A DNA stretch of 64,000 nt, taken from the NCBI RefSeq assembly GCF_012524165.2, contig NZ_JABACJ020000002.1:62001-126000 (forward strand). The letters are read 5' to 3'. Made by a program: the position numbers and the translations under genes. This document shows positions 1-5,778 of this stretch, in pieces (position 1 is the stretch's first letter; each line of letters starts with the position of its first letter). The notes beneath the pieces were generated by a model. It did not search any database. It was not told the DNA's origin and saw nothing but the letters and a program-made list of their open reading frames with translations. Origin of the DNA: Faecalicatena faecalis. GTDB taxonomy: Bacteria; Bacillota; Clostridia; Lachnospirales; Lachnospiraceae.

Positions 1-253
1 CAAGCCATTTGTATGCAAAATCTTCAAATGACATTTTTTCTGCGTTGTAGTCGTAGCCATATTTCAGTTTATCTTCCATATCCATGGCATACTTCTTCGC
101 TTCTCGTTCTTGTTGTTTGGGTGTTGCTGACTGATTGACTGAATATGTAAGATTCTTAACCAGTTTGTTTCCCTTTTTATCGTATCCTTGACAGATAACT
201 ATGCGATAAACAACTCTACCGCTTTTGTACTCAACTCTTTTAACAGATGCCAT
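1..253 (-). CDS. int: Tyrosine integrase, N-terminal part (cut by window edge)
   Basis: The 84 visible residues start MASVKRVEYKSGRVVYRI and end in MSFEDFAYKWL. That is the usual layout of a phage or transposon tyrosine recombinase: a small basic arm-binding domain with a tandem Tyr/Gly repeat feel, followed by the start of the SAM-like core-binding domain. The catalytic R-H-R-Y domain lies off the left edge and cannot be checked. The ATG lies 2 bases beyond the stop of the serine recombinase gene, with an AAGGGTG ribosome site inside that gene's end, so the two are co-translated. Role inferred: integration and excision of the small element at 1 to about 5.4 kb. Confidence 0.8.
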   Translation of the reverse strand, partial: MASVKRVEYKSGRVVYRIVICQGYDKKGNKLVKNLTYSVNQSATPKQQEREAKKYAMDMEDKLKYGYDYNAEKMSFEDFAYKWL

Positions 254-255
254 TC

Positions 256-897
256 TTAACACCCTTTCTCAATTTGATTTTTGTAACGATAGAAGGTCGG
301 CTTCGTCATACCTAATTCTTTCATCAGTTCAAATGGTTTCTTTTCCCCTTGCTGTACTAAGCGATAGTGGGTAGCAAATTCTTCAAGGTCCATAACTCTT
401 GGTCTGCCATAATCGTCCCATTCTCCACGAGCCTTTTTCTGTTCAATGCCTTCTCGCTGTCTTTTCTCTTTTTTCTCAATTTCAGCCTGTGCCATGCTTG
501 CATACAACTCAATCATCATATTATTGATAGTCTCTAACATCATACGAGCCATTGAGTTTTCCATAGCTGACAGGTCAATCAATGTTGTGGGTAATTCTAA
601 CACCATAACACGAATACCGTTGTCTTTAAAGAATCGTAATTCCTTTAGTGTGGCTTCTTTGTTTCGTCCTAATCGGTCAAGCTCTGTGACGATCAGCACA
701 TCACCACTTTCAAGAATTTCATCTTTCAGCATTGTGTAGCGTGGTCGGTTGAAGTTCTTTCCTGTCTGTTGGTCTGTGTAGACCTTGCCCTTATACAGAG
801 AAATTGCATTATCAGCACAATACTTGGTGAGTTCTGCAATTCCTCTGTCTAAGTGCTGGTCCTTTGTGCTTGTCCTGTGATAAGCTACATATTTCAT
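256..897 (-). CDS. Serine recombinase (resolvase/invertase family)
   Basis: A 213-residue small serine recombinase. The N-terminal catalytic domain has the motif YHRTSTKDQ with the predicted nucleophile Ser10, followed by TELDRLGRN with the conserved Arg. A long helix follows around residues 105-150. The C-terminal region (about 165-210, FELMKELGMTKPTFYRYK) is a helix-turn-helix of the Hin type. Length is normal for resolvases and invertases. The start overlaps the stop of the upstream Cys-rich gene (ATGA), and the integrase gene follows 2 bases later, so all three form one operon. It may resolve, invert or help mobilise the element; which one is not visible. Confidence 0.9.
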   Translation of the reverse strand: MKYVAYHRTSTKDQHLDRGIAELTKYCADNAISLYKGKVYTDQQTGKNFNRPRYTMLKDEILESGDVLIVTELDRLGRNKEATLKELRFFKDNGIRVMVLELPTTLIDLSAMENSMARMMLETINNMMIELYASMAQAEIEKKEKRQREGIEQKKARGEWDDYGRPRVMDLEEFATHYRLVQQGEKKPFELMKELGMTKPTFYRYKNQIEKGC

Positions 898-1094
898 TCA
901 GACACCCCCTTATCGTATAAATCACAGTTTCCACCATCAATAACGGTAGAGGGCTTTTCTTCGTACATCTCACATTTAGAAACATTGCATGGCATATTCG
1001 TATCGTCATATTTGTATAGGCAATCCGTACACACCAAATCAGCGTTTCTGATAAGCTCAAACTTTAGCTTGTCATTCTTAAACTTATCGTTCAT
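894..1094 (-). CDS. Small cysteine-rich protein, possible zinc binder
   Basis: A 66-residue protein with six cysteines: CTDC around residues 22-25, then CNVSKC and a C-terminal GNCDLY. The spacing suggests a small zinc ribbon or knuckle, which is an inference. GAGG lies 7 bases before the ATG. It is the first gene of the operon leading to the serine recombinase and integrase, and overlaps the recombinase start by 4 bases. Function unknown; a recombination directionality or regulatory factor is possible from context only. Confidence 0.7.
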   Translation of the reverse strand: MNDKFKNDKLKFELIRNADLVCTDCLYKYDDTNMPCNVSKCEMYEEKPSTVIDGGNCDLYDKGVSE

Positions 1095-1115
1095 CTGAAC
1101 ACCTCATTTCTTTAT

Positions 1116-1146
1116 CGAACACCTGTTCGTTTCTGATTTAATCATA
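1116..1146 (-). promoter_or_regulatory. SOS (LexA-like) box next to a promoter
   Basis: CGAACACCTGTTCG at 1116-1129 is a perfect inverted repeat (6-base arms, 2-base centre) and closely matches the Gram-positive LexA/DinR box CGAAC-N4-GTTCG. On the minus strand an extended -10 (TGA TATGAT, 1141-1149) lies just upstream, so the box would sit at about +5 to +18 of the Cys-rich/recombinase/integrase operon. Repression relieved by DNA damage is inferred. Confidence 0.65.
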
Positions 1147-1157
1147 TCAGGCAAGTC

Positions 1158-1266
1158 TCAAAAAGTACACACTTTTTATGAGAATAATCAAAAGTTTTTA
1201 CGCATACTTTCTGATACTTATTTGAGGTTTCATTTGCATGGTTTCAAAAAGTATAAATTCTGATAC
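1158..1266. repeat. Short direct repeats upstream of the recombination operon
   Basis: The spacer between the HNH gene and the Cys-rich gene holds two copies of TCAAAAAGTA (1158-1167, 1244-1253) and two of TTCTGATAC (1209-1217, 1258-1266). They could be binding sites for the excisionase-like protein or integrase arm sites, or chance in AT-rich DNA. Confidence 0.35.
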
Positions 1267-1270
1267 CACA

Positions 1271-1681
1271 TCAACAAGCGGCCATTGCTCGCTGTTTTGC
1301 TCTGTATCTTTTCATGGATTTACTGATTCGCTGATTATGCGTTCCATAGTTATTGTTTTCTGCACGAGTAACTAATTCCAGATTATCAATGCAATTATTC
1401 GTTTTACATTCATCTTTATGATTGATTTCCAGACCTTTAGGGATTTCGCCTTTATGTGCCATATAAACTAATCTATGAACTCGCATACTCTTTGCTTCGC
1501 CATTATCGTTTCTAATCACGACTTGCAAATATCCACAACCATTATCATACTGTGATATAATCTTGTCGCGTTCTATACTGTAAACCTGTCCGTCAGTAGA
1601 AATAAGATACCTTGAAAATCCCTCTGCCTGTTCCCATTCAACAGGGGTATTGCTTTTATGCTGTGTTGCTCTCTTTGTCAT
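1271..1681 (-). CDS. HNH homing-type endonuclease (NUMOD4-HNH_3)
   Basis: A 136-residue protein. The N-terminal half (about 12-60, starting VEWEQAEGFSRYLISTDG) matches the NUMOD4 DNA-binding module. The C-terminal half has the HNH_3 core VHRLVYMAH, LEINHKDECKTNNCIDNLEL and a basic tail. The start at 1681 was chosen for its GGAGG site 9 bases upstream; a longer frame exists but has no such site. It overlaps the end of the excisionase-like gene by 26 bases. Such proteins are common free-standing homing endonucleases of phages and mobile elements. Whether it is active is unknown. Confidence 0.85.
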   Translation of the reverse strand: MTKRATQHKSNTPVEWEQAEGFSRYLISTDGQVYSIERDKIISQYDNGCGYLQVVIRNDNGEAKSMRVHRLVYMAHKGEIPKGLEINHKDECKTNNCIDNLELVTRAENNNYGTHNQRISKSMKRYRAKQRAMAAC

Positions 1682-1937
1682 TGCTCTCAACCTCCGTTTC
1701 GCCGGTATTGAGAAACTCAATGAATTTATCCACATTCACAAGAAACTTATTACCGGACTTAATATGCACGATTTTGTTCTGTTTGCACATCTGCCAAAGT
1801 GCTTTATATGAAATACCAGATTCATCTGCAAGAGTCTGTAAAGGCACCATACGAGGAATGCGTACATCTGATACAATAAAGTTAAACTCCTGCTCTGGTA
1901 AAGTGTTCGTATTGTTTGCATTATTCTTCTTTGCCAT
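1656..1937 (-). CDS. Excisionase-like helix-turn-helix protein
   Basis: A 93-residue protein with a central MerR/Xis-type helix-turn-helix: VPLQTLADESGISYKALWQM followed by KIVHIKSGNKFLVNVDKF, the usual pattern of excisionase-family DNA-binding domains in Firmicutes integrative elements. GGGAG stands 8 bases before the ATG. The neighbouring integrase supports a role in excision or as a regulator of the element. The Glu/Asp/Asn-rich tail shares sequence with the start of the HNH gene in another frame. Confidence 0.75.
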   Translation of the reverse strand: MAKKNNANNTNTLPEQEFNFIVSDVRIPRMVPLQTLADESGISYKALWQMCKQNKIVHIKSGNKFLVNVDKFIEFLNTGETEVESNDKESNTA

Positions 1938-2158
1938 TTTGTATTCTCCCTTTCGATTAGGGACACGAATACAAATTCATCTGAACTATTGTATTGTTGT
2001 CCATGTTTTTGTGTTTACTCCGTCTGGACAACTGGACTATTCTTTAGTGACCGATTTATTTTATTCTCAATTTTATGTTTATCCCCAGAGGTTCTCTGTT
2101 GACTTCTGGTGAACTTTTATCCTATACCATAGGAATACATTACCTTATGACTTCTGAT

Positions 2159-2196
2159 TCAATCTGGATTATCCTGTGTTATTCTGGGATTATCCT
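2159..2196. repeat. Iteron-like direct repeats in the 1938-2196 gene-free stretch
   Basis: GGATTATCCT occurs twice exactly 21 bases apart (2166-2175 and 2187-2196), preceded by TCAATCTGG (2159-2167). Two more copies of TCAATCTGG, on the other strand, and a CTGGATTATC copy lie at 5484-5563 across the element. The rest of the 259-base spacer is AT-rich without a gene. The repeats fit a replication origin or regulatory sites of the element; this is inference. Confidence 0.4.
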
Positions 2197-2880
2197 TTAT
2201 GCTGTCTGTTCGTCTGGATTCCATGCGGAAGGCTTCTTAAACGCATTGACCTGTTTTTCAATGTTTCTAAGGTGGAATCCCTGCATATACACAGAAGCAA
2301 GCCCCTGTTCAGCTTCTTTCAGTTCAGATTCTTTCAATCTGTCAAAAGCCTGTTCAGCAGAAGATTTACTACCCTCAAAAGCACGCTCCCTAATCTTTGC
2401 AGATACCATATCAGCATAAGCAGGATATTTAAGCAGTTCCAGAACAGCCTTGCTACCGATAACACCAGAATTGATAGAATCTGTCAAAACCTTAGTAATA
2501 CGGTTTGCATGATTGCTGTTCATCACTTTAGGCATCTGAGACATAAGCTGAAGTGCTTTGCTCTGTACTGCCTGTGTATCGTCCTTTTCATTTGCATAGT
2601 CATAACCACGATTGCGGATTTCCTCAACTCTGTTATTCATACGGTCATACACAAAAGCATTTTCAGCAACCATATCCTGCAATTTGCCCTGGAGTTTTTC
2701 ATAGATTTCATTTACCATGTTCTTATCTACACGCTTATACACAGAAATAAAATCTCTGACGCTTGCAACCAGAATACGCACATCATCAATGGTCTTTGTT
2801 TTTCTGAACTGTTCAAGCAGTTTATTGTAGTTCTCAACGATAGTCAGCCCGTTGTTTGCAATAGTATTGACTTTAGCCAT
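2197..2880 (-). CDS. Hypothetical phage-like protein, largely helical
   Basis: A 227-residue protein not recognised by family. It is rich in charged helices (for example residues 15-110) with no membrane segment or signal peptide, and ends in a Trp-Asn-Pro-Asp-Glu tail. The start was moved to the internal ATG at 2880 because GGGAGG lies 9 bases upstream. It overlaps the preceding 45-residue gene by 8 bases, so the two are translationally coupled. Context among small phage-like genes suggests a structural or scaffold-like role, but nothing in the sequence proves it. Confidence 0.6.
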   Translation of the reverse strand: MAKVNTIANNGLTIVENYNKLLEQFRKTKTIDDVRILVASVRDFISVYKRVDKNMVNEIYEKLQGKLQDMVAENAFVYDRMNNRVEEIRNRGYDYANEKDDTQAVQSKALQLMSQMPKVMNSNHANRITKVLTDSINSGVIGSKAVLELLKYPAYADMVSAKIRERAFEGSKSSAEQAFDRLKESELKEAEQGLASVYMQGFHLRNIEKQVNAFKKPSAWNPDEQTA

Positions 2881-3010
2881 TTTCTTCTTCCTCCCATTTG
2901 ATATTTTCGTTTTTGTCTGACACAATCACAAAGCCTTGTTCCTTGTAGAATGTATCATACGCACCTTGCGTTACCTCTGTTGTAACTGTTCCGTTTGTAA
3001 TCTTTACCAT
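2873..3010 (-). CDS. Small phage-type protein (45 residues)
   Basis: Starts MVKITNGTVTTEVTQGAYDT and continues FYKEQGFVIV, ending in an acidic tail. This resembles short phage-encoded proteins with a KVKNG..EVT.GAY..FYK..GF pattern often found near virion genes; the match is from memory. GAGG lies 10 bases before the ATG, inside the end of the upstream gene, and the stop overlaps the next start by 8 bases. It is a tightly packed reading frame, which supports it being real despite its size. Confidence 0.6.
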   Translation of the reverse strand: MVKITNGTVTTEVTQGAYDTFYKEQGFVIVSDKNENIKWEEEENG

Positions 3011-3012
3011 AA

Positions 3013-3366
3013 TTATTCGTCCTCATTTTCATCTGGGGCATTGTTCCATTCTTCTTCCCAGTCATCTTCGTTCCAGTCCTCGTTTTCTTTACCGTATGGA
3101 ACAATCCTAATCACAGTAGGAGCAGTATCTTCTGTACCGTCTAAAAGAAAAGCAGTATTTGCACCATAAGCCTTGTCAATGATGTACTTACAAGCATTGA
3201 ATCGGTCCTTGTTATATCTGTCATTGGCAATCTGGATTATGCTTTGCAGAGCTTCAACGGTAGAAGATTTAAGCAACCTCTGAAATTGCTCCTTTTGTGA
3301 TTTCTGCTCTGCGGTTTGCTTAGGTCTGCCTTTTGGATTACCACTTTGTCCTTTAGCATAAGGCAT
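3013..3366 (-). CDS. DUF5681-like phage protein
   Basis: A 117-residue protein beginning MPYAKGQSGNPKGRPK, the hallmark of the DUF5681 N-terminal motif found in phage and element proteins, sometimes near small terminase subunits. The middle is helical (QFQRLLKSSTVEALQSI) and the C-terminus is very acidic (runs of Glu, Asp and Trp). AAGGAG precedes the ATG at normal spacing. The stop is 2 bases before the next gene start, so this is one operon. A DNA-packaging-related role is possible but not demonstrated. Confidence 0.65.
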   Translation of the reverse strand: MPYAKGQSGNPKGRPKQTAEQKSQKEQFQRLLKSSTVEALQSIIQIANDRYNKDRFNACKYIIDKAYGANTAFLLDGTEDTAPTVIRIVPYGKENEDWNEDDWEEEWNNAPDENEDE

Positions 3367-3382
3367 AGAAAATCACTCCTTC

Positions 3383-3592
3383 CTACATATCATAGATGTT
3401 CACGCTCCTTGTTGTAGGATTCCAGTTCTCTATGAATTTCTGTTTTACTTTGTCTTGTGAGAGATGAGATAAAATCTCTTGCTTTTCCTGTATCTCTGCT
3501 TTGAGAGATTCAATCAGCATATTGTAAGCCTGTGTTCCCGTTCTGGGTTTGTGCTTCAATGTAATGTCTGCTGATATGCGTTCTACCTGCAT
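3383..3592 (-). CDS. Small hypothetical protein, coiled-coil
   Basis: A 69-residue protein with a predicted amphipathic helix (AYNMLIESLKAEIQEKQEIL) and no recognised family. AGGGGGTG lies 7 bases before the ATG. It is the first gene of the 3592-to-2197 cluster. A weak promoter (TTGCAA, 17 bases, TAATTA on the minus strand) appears within the 3600-3700 spacer. Confidence 0.55.
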   Translation of the reverse strand: MQVERISADITLKHKPRTGTQAYNMLIESLKAEIQEKQEILSHLSQDKVKQKFIENWNPTTRSVNIYDM

Positions 3593-3808
3593 TAGTGAAC
3601 ACCCCCTTACTGTTAATGTACTGTTATCTGTTTGTGTATCTGTCTCATATAATTATGGACAAGATTTGATTTTTGCAATTTGCTCAAATGCCTTGTGAAA
3701 CACCTTTTACACCCCAATGAATGGTGGTTTATGCTCAATTTATGAGATTTTCAGTTTTTCAAGTTTGGGGTCGCAGGGTAACATCGAATGTAACTTTTCA
3801 GACCTGTT

Positions 3809-4801
3809 TTATCCTAAAGAGTTGTGCATGAGTTTGAGCGTTCTAAGCACATCCTCTGGAAAACCCATATTTTTCTCTCGATAAAATGAAACAATGCGTT
3901 TTGAGCTATCAGGCTGTTTCTTGAATACATACCACTTCTTTAATGCCTTGCGTAACACCTCAGTATCTACAATGAGTTCCTTACACTTAATCAAAGTTTC
4001 GCTTACTTCCTTTCGTGGAGTAGAGCAAGTTAAACATTCAAATATCTCTTGCACACAAGCATTCAGCATAGGCGTAATATTCTTTTTGCATATCTCGTCA
4101 AAGGTTTCTTGGTACTGGTCAATCAGCGCTTTGATTGCTTTCCTTGTGAGAATGTCCTCTAATGATTTCTTGCTCGAATACATACGGTCAAGCATTCTGT
4201 CTAAGAACACCAATTCCACACGAATCAGATTTGACTCAACTTTAAGATTGCCTGCTTGCCTTTGCTGAAAGGTTTTGTCATACACCTTTAACACCCATTC
4301 ATGGGGCTTGGTTGTTGTGATTCCTCGTTCTGGTTTCCTGTGTGTTTTTCCGTTTGGGTCGGTTTCCTTATAAACAGTAACCTTTGCAAATGACCTTTCA
4401 AACAATCTAATCACATCCTTTGGCTTACAATTCCCAACGCATTTTATCGTTAGATTGCACTCCATTTTTGTGACACTCATCATTGAGAGAAATTCATCAG
4501 AATACTTATCCTTTAAGTGCTTTTGCAAATATGACCTCATGTGCTCAATGACTTGGTTTCTTACCAATTCGATTTTGATACAATCAGATAGTTGAAATGG
4601 CTGCACATTATTTGGCCTGATTGCGTTAGGCAAATTCACATAAGCAGACAGTTTGCCACCCCAACAAGATATTTTCATAATGTCATTTCCAGATTCATTC
4701 GTGAGATTTTCCTCTGGAAGATTTATGCTCTCTAAGCCTTTTATTGTAAGTTGCAGTTGAAAATTCATTCCGTCTGCACCTTGTAGTTTTTTCTTTCCCA
4801 T
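3809..4801 (-). CDS. Candidate replication protein of the element
   Basis: A 330-residue cytosolic protein. Residues about 110-210 include TKMECNLTIKCVGNCKP, HEWVLKVYDKTFQQ and LIRVELVFLDRMLDRMY. That pattern recalls phage and plasmid replication proteins of the filamentous-phage gene II/X type, in which a KVYDK strand precedes an R-x-E strand. The family call is tentative. The ATG at 4801 is preferred over a GTG 6 bases upstream because GAGG then sits 7 bases before it. The upstream 41-residue gene's stop overlaps the start region. If correct, the element replicates after excision, as phage satellites and some mobilizable elements do. Confidence 0.5.
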   Translation of the reverse strand: MGKKKLQGADGMNFQLQLTIKGLESINLPEENLTNESGNDIMKISCWGGKLSAYVNLPNAIRPNNVQPFQLSDCIKIELVRNQVIEHMRSYLQKHLKDKYSDEFLSMMSVTKMECNLTIKCVGNCKPKDVIRLFERSFAKVTVYKETDPNGKTHRKPERGITTTKPHEWVLKVYDKTFQQRQAGNLKVESNLIRVELVFLDRMLDRMYSSKKSLEDILTRKAIKALIDQYQETFDEICKKNITPMLNACVQEIFECLTCSTPRKEVSETLIKCKELIVDTEVLRKALKKWYVFKKQPDSSKRIVSFYREKNMGFPEDVLRTLKLMHNSLG

Positions 4802-4803
4802 TT

Positions 4804-4929
4804 TCACACCTCGCCCATTGCTTTCTTTATGTCTTTGATTATTGAAGCTGTTTCCTTGATAATTGCTTCGATTAAAGCAATGTAGCTTTCAGCATAATAA
4901 TTTCTTTCGTCAGTCTTTGCTCCGTTCAT
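4804..4929 (-). CDS. Small 41-residue protein
   Basis: Reads MNGAKTDERNYYAESYIALI and continues as an amphipathic helix ending KKAMGEV. GAGG lies 8 bases before the ATG. The GAGGTG coding its last residues is also the ribosome site of the replication candidate, so translation is coupled. No family recognised. Confidence 0.55.
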   Translation of the reverse strand: MNGAKTDERNYYAESYIALIEAIIKETASIIKDIKKAMGEV

Positions 4930-4952
4930 ATTCAATACCTCACATTCTTTGC

Positions 4953-5249
4953 TCACATATATTCATCAATGCAATTCACATCAATGCTGTTCAAGATTTC
5001 CCTTAACTTGATAAATTCTTCCTTAGAGAAAGTGATACCACGCAAAGGATATTGCAATCCGTCTCTGTCAGATACTCGCCATGCTCTAATATCAAACACA
5101 GGCTTCTTGTCGTTCCACTTTACAATCGACACTTCCTTTGAGAATCCACGAAAGCCCACCATGATAGTGTCAATATGTTCCTTAACTTCGTACTCGGTAA
5201 CCTTACCAGCATTACACGCAAATTCATGCTTATTTGTTTTGTTATCCAT
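4953..5249 (-). CDS. PC4/YdbC-like ssDNA-binding protein
   Basis: A 98-residue protein. Residues about 30-95 (GFRGFSKEVSIVKWNDKKP, VFDIRAWR, GITFSKEEFIKLREIL) resemble the YdbC/PC4 C-terminal fold, a small single-stranded DNA-binding or transcription-coactivator-like module frequent in Firmicutes elements. The internal ATG at 5249 was chosen for the AAGGA-type site before it. It is the first gene after the attenuator leader at 5281-5384 and probably heads the element's leftward operon. Confidence 0.65.
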   Translation of the reverse strand: MDNKTNKHEFACNAGKVTEYEVKEHIDTIMVGFRGFSKEVSIVKWNDKKPVFDIRAWRVSDRDGLQYPLRGITFSKEEFIKLREILNSIDVNCIDEYM

Positions 5250-5280
5250 TTTCCTTGTTCCTTTCCTTTTGATTTTAGGC

Positions 5281-5332
5281 AACAAAAAAGAGAAGCCAGT
5301 TAAACCTCGTCTAAAGGTAACTTTGCTTCTCT
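5281..5332 (-). terminator. Transcription attenuator in the 5' leader
   Basis: On the minus strand AGAGAAGC...GCTTCTCT (5325-5332 with 5289-5296), extended inward by AGTTACC/GGTTTAACT, is followed by TTTTTTGTT: a Rho-independent terminator. An upstream CCAGTTAA (5352-5359) is exactly complementary to TTAACTGG (5296-5303) in the terminator's 3' arm, giving an alternative antiterminator. A 12-codon leader ORF runs through the stem. Confidence 0.7.
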
Positions 5333-5338
5333 AAGCAT
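5300..5338 (-). CDS. Attenuator leader peptide MLREAKLPLDEV
   Basis: A 12-codon ORF (ATG at 5338, TAA at 5300-5302) that starts at the beginning of the terminator's 5' arm and ends inside its 3' arm, on the segment that can pair with the antiterminator. No clear Shine-Dalgarno site is visible. The position suggests that ribosome movement or stalling controls readthrough into the PC4-like gene operon, as in antibiotic-responsive leaders. This is inferred from layout only. Confidence 0.5.
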   Translation of the reverse strand: MLREAKLPLDEV

Positions 5339-5378
5339 TCAAAATATTAAATTAACTGGTCTTTTCCGACCTGTATAT

Positions 5379-5387
5379 ATTATACCA
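5379..5387 (-). promoter_or_regulatory. Extended -10 promoter for the element operon
   Basis: On the minus strand TGG TATAAT (TATAAT at 5379-5384) forms an extended -10 element about 40 bases before the leader peptide. A good -35 is not obvious. A small hairpin GGTC-GGAAAA-GACC follows in the leader. Confidence 0.6.
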
Positions 5388-5475
5388 CATTATTTTCTGA
5401 AAGTACATAGGCAAAATAAACTTTTTTCCTTATTTTTCCGACTATTTTCTTGAGGCCCTTTTTATATATAATCCT

Positions 5476-5566
5476 CAGATTAACCAGATTGACCCCAGAT
5501 TGATTTTAATGGATTAACCTATATTTTATATATCCTATTCCTAAAAGTCAATTCTGGATTATCTGG
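5476..5566. repeat. Repeat cluster in the 5390-5778 gene-free stretch
   Basis: CAGATT occurs three times at 9-11 base spacing (5476, 5485, 5496), within two copies of CCAGATTGA (5484-5492, 5495-5503). CTGGATTATC follows at 5554-5563, matching the sites at 2159-2175. The stretch is AT-rich and has no gene. It may hold the element's origin, arm sites or right end; the exact att site cannot be fixed because the left end is outside the window. Confidence 0.4.
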
Positions 5567-5778
5567 GAACTTCTGATGATACCCCTTAAATAAACAGTAA
5601 TACAATAGTATAAAGTTGTTATGCCTATCCACAAAATACAAAGAAAATTAAGGGGCAAATAAACCGAAACTCATTTGTTCAGTTTTGTATTGTGCAGTAT
5701 GAGAGATAATTGTCATAAAAGCCTTTAACCGCAATACTTTGTTGACCTTTTCTGCCTTGTCAAAAGTGAAACTCAATG

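Noticed and set aside
3894..4268. 124-residue plus-strand frame
   Set aside because: Antisense shadow of the replication-protein candidate without a ribosome site.
1..5400. Integrative conjugative element
   Set aside because: No relaxase, coupling protein or type IV secretion gene is visible in the window; the left side is not available, so this stays open.
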